From Ignavibacteria bacterium (lineage in GTDB: Bacteria; Bacteroidota; Ignavibacteria; Kapaibacteriales; UBA2268), in contig JAERMQ010000022.1 in the NCBI GenBank assembly GCA_016844745.1, forward strand, positions 1 through 58,634: a DNA stretch of 58,634 nucleotides, in the 5' to 3' direction. Of the stretch, positions 51,505-58,634 are shown in pieces (position 1 is the first letter of the stretch; each line of letters begins with the position of its first letter). The notes beneath the pieces are model-generated. The model was not told the origin of the DNA. It searched no databases and saw nothing but the letters and a program-made list of their open reading frames with translations. The translations under genes were made by a program, and so were the position numbers.

Positions 51505-53424
51505 ATGAAAAAAGTATTTATAGTAGCTTTTTTAGCTTTATTAATTTTTTCATGTGAAAATAATCACAAAAAGCTACCCGTAGCAAAAAACGGCGTCCTT
51601 GACCTCCGCAACTGGGATTTTGAGAAAGATGGCATTGTCAGGCTCGATGGTGAATGGGAGTTTTACTGGCATGAATTCCTTACAGCTAAGGATTTTGATA
51701 GTGTGCAAAATAAAGCATTTATAAAAGTTCCTGATGTTTGGAAAGGATATTATTGGCAAGGAATTAAGCTACCTGGCACTGGAGCAACAAGTTATAAATT
51801 AAAAATTATTACAAATCCTTATTCCAAAAGGAATGATTTTGCAATAAAAATAAATAATATGGGAACAGCATACAGATTATACATAAATGATTCCCTAACC
51901 GGAGGCAATGGTCAAGTTGGCAAATCAAGTAAAACTTCTGTTCCTCAATCCATTCCGAAAATTTATTTGTTTTATACAAATGAAGATACTATTACATTAG
52001 TTGCAAATGTTTCAAATTTCCATTATCGTAAAGGAGGGATATGGTATTCAATAAATTTTGGTTTACCAAACGATATTATTCAATTAAGGGAAACATTGCT
52101 AACATCTGACTTGCTACAGATTGGTGCTATGATATTGTTAGCAATGTATTTATTATTACTTTTCTTTTATAGGAAGAAGGAAATCCCAACATTGATTCTG
52201 GGTTTGGGTCTAATTTTTGCTTTAATCAGGATAAGCTCGACTAATGAGTTATTTATTACAAATCTATTTCCCTCAATAAGTTTTGAACTTTTGGTCAAAT
52301 GTGAATTATCTTCCCTTTACCTTGCATTTGTAAGTATGATTTTATATGTTCATATTTTATTCAGGGATGTAAGTAGTAAACCAATAAGCAATTTATTTAT
52401 TTTCATATTTTTGTTAATCACAATAATATGTTTGTTTTTACCTGCCTCTTATAGTTCAGAGTTTGTACCATATGCTCTATATTTTTGCTTTTTCGGGGTC
52501 ATACATGGGATTGTTATTTGTATAAAAGCCATTAATAAACAACAATTTGATGGTGTTATCATAATTATTGGTTATGTACTTGGTTTATTTACCGCGATTA
52601 ATGATTTTTTATTTCTTAACTATTTAATTAATACAATGCAGATAGCTCCTTATGCGTTCCTGATACTAAATATAGGACAAGTAATTGTTTTATCTAGAAA
52701 ATTTGCCAGGGAGTATTCCAGGATAGAAAATTTTTCACAAGAAATGGAAATAACAGTAATTGAAAGAACAAAAGAATTAAGTATTGAAAAAAATAAATCC
52801 GAAAAACTACTCTTAAACGTTTTACCTGAATCAATTGCCAACCGATTGAAAGATGGCGAAACTCCAATAGCCGACCACTTCGATGAAGCAAGCATTCTCT
52901 TCATTGATATTGCCGATTTTACAAAAATGTCAGCAAAATCAAATCCTCAGACAATGGTTAGGGAATTAAATAAAATTTTCACGATTTTCGATAAAATTTC
53001 GGCTAAATTCGGGTTGGAAAAAATAAAAACAATTGGCGATTGCTATATGGCTGCGGCCGGTATCCCAGAACCGCGCCAGGACCATGCCGAAGCAATTGCC
53101 GGAATGGCACTCGAAGTAATGAATGTAATGGATGGATACAAAACCGATGATGGTTATGATATTAGATTCCGGATTGGTCTCGATTGCGGTCCCATTGTTG
53201 CCGGAGTAATTGGAGAGCAGAAATTTATTTACGATTTATGGGGAGACCCTGTGAATACTGCAAGCAGAATGGAATATTTCGGTGTTGTTGGAAGGATACA
53301 GTGTACTGAACGTTTCAAAGATGTCCTACATCTGGCAGATGTAGGACATCTGTTTACTTTTGAAGAGCGTGGAGAAATTGAAATTAAAGGCAAAGGAATG
53401 ATGAGGACGTATTTTTTAACTTAA
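51505..53424 (+). CDS. 7TM-receptor adenylate cyclase, class III (cyclase 2)
   Basis: A 639-residue protein. A lipoprotein-type signal (FLALLIFSC) leads to a periplasmic domain at about 20-190 (DGEWEFYWHEFLT, VPDVWKGYYWQG, ATSYKLKI), as in 7TMR-DISMED2 carbohydrate-binding-like receptors. Seven membrane helices follow at about 205-400 (LLQIGAMILLAMYLLLLFFY first). A short coiled coil precedes the cyclase: KSEKLLLNVLPESIA, LFIDIADFTKM, EKIKTIGDCYMAAAG, DLWGDPVNTASRME. The same Lys/Asp pair predicts ATP as substrate. A GATGTCC.ACATC repeat at 53320-53351 encodes DVLHLADVGHL in the C-terminal hinge. Start 51505 follows GAGGATTGTT. Confidence 0.9.
   Translation: MKKVFIVAFLALLIFSCENNHKKLPVAKNGVLDLRNWDFEKDGIVRLDGEWEFYWHEFLTAKDFDSVQNKAFIKVPDVWKGYYWQGIKLPGTGATSYKLKIITNPYSKRNDFAIKINNMGTAYRLYINDSLTGGNGQVGKSSKTSVPQSIPKIYLFYTNEDTITLVANVSNFHYRKGGIWYSINFGLPNDIIQLRETLLTSDLLQIGAMILLAMYLLLLFFYRKKEIPTLILGLGLIFALIRISSTNELFITNLFPSISFELLVKCELSSLYLAFVSMILYVHILFRDVSSKPISNLFIFIFLLITIICLFLPASYSSEFVPYALYFCFFGVIHGIVICIKAINKQQFDGVIIIIGYVLGLFTAINDFLFLNYLINTMQIAPYAFLILNIGQVIVLSRKFAREYSRIENFSQEMEITVIERTKELSIEKNKSEKLLLNVLPESIANRLKDGETPIADHFDEASILFIDIADFTKMSAKSNPQTMVRELNKIFTIFDKISAKFGLEKIKTIGDCYMAAAGIPEPRQDHAEAIAGMALEVMNVMDGYKTDDGYDIRFRIGLDCGPIVAGVIGEQKFIYDLWGDPVNTASRMEYFGVVGRIQCTERFKDVLHLADVGHLFTFEERGEIEIKGKGMMRTYFLT
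53320..53351. repeat. GATGTCCTACATC palindrome inside cyclase 2
   Basis: Arms GATGTCCTACATCTG and CAGATGTAGGACATC, in frame, code for DVLHLADVGHL between ERFK and FEERGEIEIKG. Relatives are at 40453-40486 (non-coding) and 14130-14192 (coding). Confidence 0.88.
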
Positions 53425-53480
53425 TTATATCATAAATTTTTAGTATTTTAAAACAATTTAAAAACTTGTTAGGAGTTGAT

Positions 53481-55550
53481 ATGAAAAAATATTACCTGTT
53501 TCTGTTAATAACCTTGTTCTGTAATTCTCAGCTTTTTTCCCAAAATTACTATTATATTTTTGATATGGGAATCACTGATGAATACAAAATTGATGCCCCA
53601 TTAGGCTCAGTGATTATGAACGCTCCATTGAATGATGTTCTGTCAAAGCCACAGATGCTTCCATTTGCATGGACTTTTTATGGAAGTCCTGTTACTCATT
53701 ATAGGATAAGCGATAACGGCTATATTACTTTTGATACGGCAACTACAAAAAGCGACCCGAATAATACCGCTTTGCCATCTCCTCAAGCGCCACTCAATTC
53801 AATTTTTGCTTTCTGGGACAATCTCGAGCTAAGCAATAATCCTACTTTTATCAGGAATACTGTGAAAACCTACACTCTTGGTTCGGCGCCAAACAGGATT
53901 CACGTAATTCAATGGAATTTAGCTCCATTAGGACAGCAGGCAAATGCTAATTACCTGTATTTTGCTTTGAGAATTTATGAACAAGGTTATTTTGATATTA
54001 TTTACCAGAGGCTATATCTTTCAAGCTGTAAGGTATCGGGTACTGTGGGGTGCCAGAATGCAGACGGGAGCTTGGGAACAATGCTCTCCGGAAGCCCAAA
54101 TTTTGTTTATCCGGATGCAATCCTGATTTATGAAAATGTAAATGTTTATTGCTTCCGTTATGGTATCAATAAGGAATATGATGCAAAGATGAGGAATATT
54201 GAAATCCCATGGATTGCTCATTCTAATAAATCATACAATATTTCCGGATGCCTTACCAATATCGGAACCAGGACTATTGATTCAATTGATATAGCGTATA
54301 ATGTGGATGGTGGAAATACCCGGATTTGTAAAATAAAAAATCTAAAAAAGAAAACAAATGATACTTTTAACTTCACGTTAAATCCTCCCTGGACACCATC
54401 AAATCCAAATCATTTCCAAAAACTCAAAGCCTGGATATCTAAAATTAACGGAAATGACGATATGAATCCTATCAACGACACTGCTGATGCTACTTCTTTT
54501 GTTAATATAGGAAATACTGCCCCGAAGAAGGCGTTAATCGAGGAATTTTCTACCAATATTTGCGGCTGGTGTGTTGATGGTCATGTTGTCTTAGAGAATA
54601 TCCTGGCAACAGAACCAAATATTATCGGTTTTACACACCATGCCGGATATCGTACCGACTCTATGACAATCAAAGCAAGTGAAGATATAGCCGGTAAGTA
54701 CACTTATGGTGCTCCTTATGCCTGTATTAACAGGATAAAATACAAAACCGAAATCACTACGGCTGTTACCCGCTCTACATGGAAACAAAGAGCTAAGGAT
54801 GCTTCGATAACCAATTCGCCTATTGGAATTGAAATTCTAAATAACCTCGATGCAAAGGCACGAATATTAAAAGTAAAAGTCAAACTCTCAACAATTGATT
54901 ATCTGTATCCTTTGGAACGAAGATTGAACATCTTTGTAATCGAAGATAGCGTTATAGGTTTTGGTGCGGGTTATGACCAAAGCAATTTTTATAATAAAAC
55001 TGCCGGACATCCTATGTATAACAGGGGAGACCCGATAATAGGTTATGTTCATCGTCATGTTATCCGGGCATCCCTAACCGGAAGCTGGGGAATTCCTGTT
55101 TTTGAAGAAAGCGGAGACCCCGGATTAATGTTCGAAAGGGAATATACTTATCAAATTCCCGATTCATTCAAGCTAAAAGATATGCAGGTAATTGCATTCG
55201 TTGCATATACAGGTGAATCGGATGAAATCATTAACTCGGAAGAATCTCCAAACCTGATTCCTCTTGATATCGAAGAAACCGGGAAGAATAAAATTGAAAT
55301 TATTGAAATCATACAGAATCCTGTTACTGATATTTCTGCAATCCGAATAAATTTCTCTCAGCCATGCTATGCAAACCTTTGCTTATATGATAATATGGGA
55401 AATAAAATAGCTGCATTTTTAGAAAATCATTTTGTTGCTGGTACTTACCAATTGCCTCAAAGTAGCATTAATCTTAGCAATGGTCTTTATATTCTTAGAC
55501 TAATATCAGGAAATACGGTAATAAGTAAAAAGCTTATAATAATGAAATAA
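53481..55550 (+). CDS. Omp28-like secreted protein with CxxC and T9SS sorting domain
   Basis: A 689-residue protein; start at 53481 after TTAGGAGTTGAT. The signal peptide is KKYYLFLLITLFCNSQLFS. Residues 25-220 form a beta-rich module (FAWTFYGSPVTHYRISDNG, then FAFWDNLELSNN). From about 350 comes an Omp28-like thioredoxin-fold region: KKALIEEFSTNICGWCVDGH with CGWC, FTHHAGYRTDSMTI, YGAPYACINR. The last 80 residues (IEIIQNPVTDISAIRI to TVISKKLIIMK) are a T9SS sorting domain. The CGWC pair suggests redox or structural disulfide roles at the cell surface. It interrupts the series of cyclase genes. Confidence 0.85.
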   Translation: MKKYYLFLLITLFCNSQLFSQNYYYIFDMGITDEYKIDAPLGSVIMNAPLNDVLSKPQMLPFAWTFYGSPVTHYRISDNGYITFDTATTKSDPNNTALPSPQAPLNSIFAFWDNLELSNNPTFIRNTVKTYTLGSAPNRIHVIQWNLAPLGQQANANYLYFALRIYEQGYFDIIYQRLYLSSCKVSGTVGCQNADGSLGTMLSGSPNFVYPDAILIYENVNVYCFRYGINKEYDAKMRNIEIPWIAHSNKSYNISGCLTNIGTRTIDSIDIAYNVDGGNTRICKIKNLKKKTNDTFNFTLNPPWTPSNPNHFQKLKAWISKINGNDDMNPINDTADATSFVNIGNTAPKKALIEEFSTNICGWCVDGHVVLENILATEPNIIGFTHHAGYRTDSMTIKASEDIAGKYTYGAPYACINRIKYKTEITTAVTRSTWKQRAKDASITNSPIGIEILNNLDAKARILKVKVKLSTIDYLYPLERRLNIFVIEDSVIGFGAGYDQSNFYNKTAGHPMYNRGDPIIGYVHRHVIRASLTGSWGIPVFEESGDPGLMFEREYTYQIPDSFKLKDMQVIAFVAYTGESDEIINSEESPNLIPLDIEETGKNKIEIIEIIQNPVTDISAIRINFSQPCYANLCLYDNMGNKIAAFLENHFVAGTYQLPQSSINLSNGLYILRLISGNTVISKKLIIMK

Positions 55551-55558
55551 GGACCAGG

Positions 55559-55659
55559 GTCATCCGATGACTGGTAGTCATCGGATGACTTTTGAAGAGA
55601 GAGGCGAGATTGAAATCAAAGGAAAAGGAATGATGAAGACTTATTTCCTAGAAAAATAA
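55559..55659 (+). pseudogene. Relic of a cyclase 3' end with its hinge repeat
   Basis: Reading from 55561 in frame gives HPMTGSHRMTFEERGEIEIK, then GKGMMKTYFLEK and stop at 55657-55659. This equals the last 33 residues of cyclase 3 (57543-57650) almost exactly, including the CATCCGATGACTGG repeat. There is no upstream cyclase sequence; the relic begins at the repeat. It probably arose by recombination or template switching at the palindrome. It lies only 20 bases upstream of cyclase 3. Confidence 0.82.
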
Positions 55660-55679
55660 ATTCAAAATATGAGGTTTAA

Positions 55680-57650
55680 ATGAAAAAGCTATTTTTTTTG
55701 TTCTTTATTATATTTCAAATTTCCAATTCACAATTCCTAATTGCCCAAAAGCAAGGACAGGCAAAGATTGATTCACTGCTTAAAGAATTACCTAAAGCTA
55801 AAGAAGATACAAATAAAGTGAATCTTCTTAATTCTCTAACTTTTGTTGACATTAAACCGGAAGAAAAGTTAAAATATTCCGAACAGGCTTTGCACCTTGC
55901 TCTGAAGTTGGGCTGGTGGAAAGGCATAGCTGATGCTTATAGAAATTTAGGACTTAACAATTCATTTGATTTTCCTAATGCCCTTGAATATTTTTTTATG
56001 TGTTTAACAATTAGAGAAGATATTAAAAATAAAGGCGATATTGCAGAAGTTAATCTGAATATTGGCGACGTTTATGTTAATTTGAATGACTATTCCAAAA
56101 CTCTTGAATATTTTTTAAAAGCATTAAATATTTACGAAGAGATTAGAGATAAAAAGAGAGTTTCAGTATGTTTGGAACGGCTTGGACATTTATATTCTGA
56201 ACAAAAGGACTATCCCAAAACACTCGAATATTTTTTGAAATCGCTAAAGATTCATGAAGAGAATAATAACAAAATTGGAATAGCTGCAAATTTAACCTAT
56301 ATCGGCGATGTATATAGAATTCAAAAAAATTATACCAAAGCCCTTGAATATCTTTTTAAAGCTTTAAAGATTGGCGAAGAACTTTCTCATAAGATGGGAA
56401 TTGTATATATTCAAAGACGAATTGGCTTAATTTATTCCGAAAGAGACGATTATCTGAAAGCTTACGAATATTTTAATAATTCATTAAAAATGATTGAAAA
56501 ATTTGGAGACGAGACATGGAAGGGATGGTATGCCACAATTTTTAAAGATTTTGGAGAACTATATTTAAAATATGAGAAGAGTGAACTAAAAAATATATCC
56601 AAGAACAATTATTTTTCAAAAAATAGAAAGGAAAATTTAAATAAAGCAAAGGATTATTTGAATAAATCCTTAATAATTGTAGAAGAATTTAATTTGTTAA
56701 ATGAAATATTAGAAATTTATTACGACTTTTCAGAGATATTTCGGCACGAAGGAAATTTTAAAAGCTCTCTCGAATTTTATAAAAAACACATAGAATTAAA
56801 AGATTCTTTATTCGGCGATGAGAATAAAAAGAAAATCAATGTCGTTGAAGCCAAACGTAATTTGGATATCAAAGAAAAGGAACGAGCCATCAAACTTCTT
56901 GAACGCAAAAACCAACAAATTACTCAATATTCTATGATTGCAGGCTTAGCCGTATTATCATTCATTGTATTCTATGTTGTATATGCAAGCAGGAAATCCG
57001 AAAAATTACTTCTGAATGTTCTTCCGAAGATAATCGCAAAACGTTTGAAGAAGAAGGAGCATCCTATAGCCGACCATTTCGATGAAGCAAGCGTTGTGTT
57101 TATTGATATTGTTAATTTCACTCAACTTTCTACCCAAAACGAAGCTAAGCGAGTAGCTGATGTGTTAAATAAACTCTATTCAAAATTAGACCATTTAGCT
57201 AAAAAGCATGGTTTGGAAAAAATTAAAACAATAGGTGATTGCTATATGGCTGCTGTAGGCATACCTGTTAAAGACCCGGATTATGCCATCAAAGCCGCCA
57301 GCTTTGCAATTGAAGCAATGAGTAATTTTCAGTTAACCGATTCAACGGAGCCATCGGACGACATGTTAAATCAACTGCAATTTCGGTGTGGAATCGACTG
57401 CGGACCTGTTGTTGCCGGAGTCATTGGAGAGCATAAATTCATTTACGATATATGGGGAGATACGGTTAATACTGCCGCAAGAATGGAAGAATACAGCGAG
57501 CCGGGCAGAATTCAGGTAACGGAAAGATTCAAAGAAGCGCTGAGTCATCCGATGACTGGGAGTCATCGGATGACTTTCGAAGAGAGAGGCGAAATTGAAA
57601 TTAAAGGTAAAGGGATGATGAGGACTTATTTTTTAAATAATTTGGATTAA
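55680..57650 (+). CDS. TPR-receptor adenylate cyclase, class III (cyclase 3)
   Basis: A 656-residue protein organised like cyclase 1. The signal peptide is KKLFFLFFIIFQISNSQFLIA. Tetratricopeptide repeats at about 55-390 show a clear 40-residue period (YSKTLEYFLKALNIYEE, YPKTLEYFLKSLKIHEE, YTKALEYLFKALKIGEE). A membrane helix (MIAGLAVLSFIVFYVVYA) lies near 420. The cyclase has KSEKLLLNVLPKIIA, VVFIDIVNFTQL, EKIKTIGDCYMAA and DIWGDTVNTAARMEEYS, again ATP-type. The CATCCGATGACTGG repeat at 57544-57574 encodes SHPMTGSHRMT near the end. TPR domains probably sense a periplasmic partner protein. Confidence 0.9.
   Translation: MKKLFFLFFIIFQISNSQFLIAQKQGQAKIDSLLKELPKAKEDTNKVNLLNSLTFVDIKPEEKLKYSEQALHLALKLGWWKGIADAYRNLGLNNSFDFPNALEYFFMCLTIREDIKNKGDIAEVNLNIGDVYVNLNDYSKTLEYFLKALNIYEEIRDKKRVSVCLERLGHLYSEQKDYPKTLEYFLKSLKIHEENNNKIGIAANLTYIGDVYRIQKNYTKALEYLFKALKIGEELSHKMGIVYIQRRIGLIYSERDDYLKAYEYFNNSLKMIEKFGDETWKGWYATIFKDFGELYLKYEKSELKNISKNNYFSKNRKENLNKAKDYLNKSLIIVEEFNLLNEILEIYYDFSEIFRHEGNFKSSLEFYKKHIELKDSLFGDENKKKINVVEAKRNLDIKEKERAIKLLERKNQQITQYSMIAGLAVLSFIVFYVVYASRKSEKLLLNVLPKIIAKRLKKKEHPIADHFDEASVVFIDIVNFTQLSTQNEAKRVADVLNKLYSKLDHLAKKHGLEKIKTIGDCYMAAVGIPVKDPDYAIKAASFAIEAMSNFQLTDSTEPSDDMLNQLQFRCGIDCGPVVAGVIGEHKFIYDIWGDTVNTAARMEEYSEPGRIQVTERFKEALSHPMTGSHRMTFEERGEIEIKGKGMMRTYFLNNLD
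57544..57574. repeat. CATCCGATGACTGG palindrome inside cyclase 3
   Basis: Arms GTCATCCGATGACT and AGTCATCGGATGAC, in frame, at the same hinge as the repeats of cyclases 1 and 2. Copies at 43433-43460 (non-coding) and 55559-55589 (with the relic cyclase tail). Confidence 0.88.
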
Positions 57651-57709
57651 ATATATAAATATTGTAATTTTATATGCTATGAATTAGCATAATTAATTGA
57701 GGATATTAT

Positions 57710-57928
57710 ATGAGAACTACTTTAAACATCCAGGACGGCATTATTGAAGATATTTTACTTTATTACAATGCAAAAACAAAGACAGAAGCTGTTAATAAAG
57801 CACTTATTGATTGGGTTAATTATACAAGAAAAAACAAACTCCTTAGTCTGAGAGGACAGGTCGAAGTTGATGACAATACGGAATTATTGAAATTAAAAGA
57901 AATTGAGGAGATGAAGAGAAATGAGTGA
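57710..57928 (+). CDS. vapB: VapB-type antitoxin
   Basis: A 72-residue protein. RTTLNIQDGIIEDILLYYN followed by AKTKTEAVNKALIDWVNY is the ribbon-helix-helix-like N-terminus of VapB antitoxins of the DUF2191 type. The tail SLRGQVEVDDNTELLKLKEI binds the toxin. Its stop overlaps the start of vapC by eight bases. The ATG follows GAGGATATTAT. Likely autoregulated with the toxin. Confidence 0.87.
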   Translation: MRTTLNIQDGIIEDILLYYNAKTKTEAVNKALIDWVNYTRKNKLLSLRGQVEVDDNTELLKLKEIEEMKRNE

Positions 57929-58307
57929 GCTTATTATGATTGACTCTTCATGCTGGATTAAATATTTCAGAAATTCCGATATTGAAATTGCCGACAAGGT
58001 TGAGAGTTTTATCAAATCCGACAGAGCTTGTATCTGCGGAATAATTGAGCTAGAGATTGTTCAGGGAATCAGGAGTATCCAGCAATCTTCAATAATTCAG
58101 GACGTTTTCTCAGTATTGACATATTTTGATTTTCAAAGACCTGACTTCATCAAAGCCGGGAATACAATAAGCGATTTAAGACAAAACGGAATATCGGTAG
58201 CCTTGTCGGATTCATTAATTGCTGAGCTATGCAAAAGAATTGAACTGAAAATTTTTACAACTGATAATGATTTTTCATATTTTCAAGGCTTGGAAATAAT
58301 TCAATAA
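57921..58307 (+). CDS. vapC: VapC-type PIN ribonuclease toxin
   Basis: A 128-residue PIN domain. MIDSSCWIKYFRNS holds the first Asp (Asp8), CGIIELEIVQGIR the Glu, VALSDSLIAELCKR the third acidic site (Asp96 region), and IFTTDNDFSYFQGL the fourth. All four acidic positions are present, unlike the PIN toxin at 12454. It should be an active RNase if expressed without VapB. Normal length. Confidence 0.88.
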   Translation: MSELIMIDSSCWIKYFRNSDIEIADKVESFIKSDRACICGIIELEIVQGIRSIQQSSIIQDVFSVLTYFDFQRPDFIKAGNTISDLRQNGISVALSDSLIAELCKRIELKIFTTDNDFSYFQGLEIIQ

Positions 58308-58373
58308 CAAATTATATTTTGAAAAAAAAAGGATTGAGAAAATAATAGAAAATAAATAAAAGAGGATAAGAAA

Positions 58374-58556
58374 ATGACTGTTCAACATTTGATTCTTGCT
58401 GTATTATTAGGTGGCGTTCTGATATTTGCAATTTATTACGGTTTTGCAATTATTTTTATTCATAAAAAGCTCTTTGATAAGTATTTTTATTTTGTTTTAG
58501 GATGTTTGGGCTGTTCTTCATATTTGGTTTTTGAGTTATTGTTTTGCACCAGATGA
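58374..58556 (+). CDS. Small two-helix membrane protein
   Basis: A 60-residue protein with two hydrophobic segments (ILAVLLGGVLIFAIYYGFAI and FYFVLGCLGCSSYLVFELLF) and a charged loop HKKLFDKY between them. The ATG follows AAGAGGATAAGAAA, a plausible ribosome-binding site. There is no family I recognise. It may be a short accessory protein of the gene that starts at 58607. Confidence 0.55.
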   Translation: MTVQHLILAVLLGGVLIFAIYYGFAIIFIHKKLFDKYFYFVLGCLGCSSYLVFELLFCTR

Positions 58557-58606
58557 AAAACAACAAAATATGGTAAGAATTTTGTTAATAATCATTTGGA
58601 GGTTAA

Positions 58607-58634
58607 ATGAAAAAGAAAAAAGTTTACACAGCCG
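58607..58634 (+). CDS. Start of a gene cut by the window end
   Basis: An ATG following ATTTGGAGGTTAA, a strong ribosome-binding site, then KKKKVYTA in frame to the last base. Only nine codons are visible; no product can be named. Confidence 0.5.

Noticed and set aside
1..58634. tRNA, rRNA, tmRNA or riboswitches
   Set aside because: No cloverleaf, conserved rRNA segment or known aptamer core was recognised; a covariance-model scan would be needed to exclude them.

Overview
The window is an AT-rich bacterial chromosome segment. I place it in the Bacteroidota/Chlorobiota/Ignavibacteriota (FCB) group, with Kapabacteria or Ignavibacteria-like lineages most plausible. The evidence is at least five secreted proteins with type IX secretion (T9SS) C-terminal sorting domains (10841-12109, 23619-24860, 33237-35249, 43915-45147, 53481-55550), Bacteroidota-style lipoproteins, an Omp28-like protein, and weak or absent Shine-Dalgarno sequences before many genes. 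No rRNA, tRNA or CRISPR array was seen. The species assignment is inference.

Layout. 1-3100: eroded accessory DNA with a HEPN gene, a truncated BRO-N gene, an ABC-permease relic, HicBA and repeats. 3272-8145: core genes (NUDIX hydrolase, parA, parB, a retropepsin-like protein, an S41 protease). 8221-12846: toxin-antitoxin and mobile material (HEPN plus an unknown partner, a frameshifted HEPN with an MNT nucleotidyltransferase, an Rpn-type nuclease, a WD40 T9SS protein, a PIN toxin pair). 12980-15730: an ECF sigma factor, an anti-sigma/beta-barrel fusion and a lipoprotein. 15860-22712: DEAD-box helicase, RdgB, an orphan nucleotidyltransferase, UvrA. 22722-25644: a RAYT transposase inside its REP palindromes, a T9SS protein, and a second copy of the HEPN/partner pair. 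25744-29587: enoyl-CoA hydratase, CBS/CNNM protein, MltG, LolA/B-like lipoprotein. 30082-36880: QueD/PTPS and FolE, S23 four-helix protein, outer-membrane protein, broken VapBC, T9SS protein, HydE, ABM monooxygenase. 36905-40250: a four-gene minus-strand island (ImmA/IrrE, DUF4411 PIN, HNH, unknown). 40497-47874: Mrp, CreD, T9SS protein, acyl-CoA carboxylase beta subunit, DUF6901-like protein. 48197-48983: two small paralogues. 49090-57650: three receptor-type class III adenylate cyclases interleaved with an Omp28-like T9SS protein. 57710-58634: VapBC and small genes at the window edge.

The most striking feature is the load of short palindromic repeats, of at least seven families. They sit between genes but also inside coding sequences without breaking the frame. 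All three adenylate cyclases carry a different repeat at the same hinge near the C-terminus. RdgB carries a repeat-encoded insert of about 26 residues, and the anti-sigma fusion carries two repeat types. Other repeat copies appear to supply a start codon (28832-29587), stop codons (RdgB, first cyclase) or truncation points (a retropepsin-like gene at 17997, BRO-N at 1026).

The best candidates for undescribed systems are the duplicated HEPN plus 87-residue partner module (8221-8848 and 25018-25644) and the ImmA/IrrE-PIN-HNH island. All function calls rest on reading motifs by eye; no database search was run.
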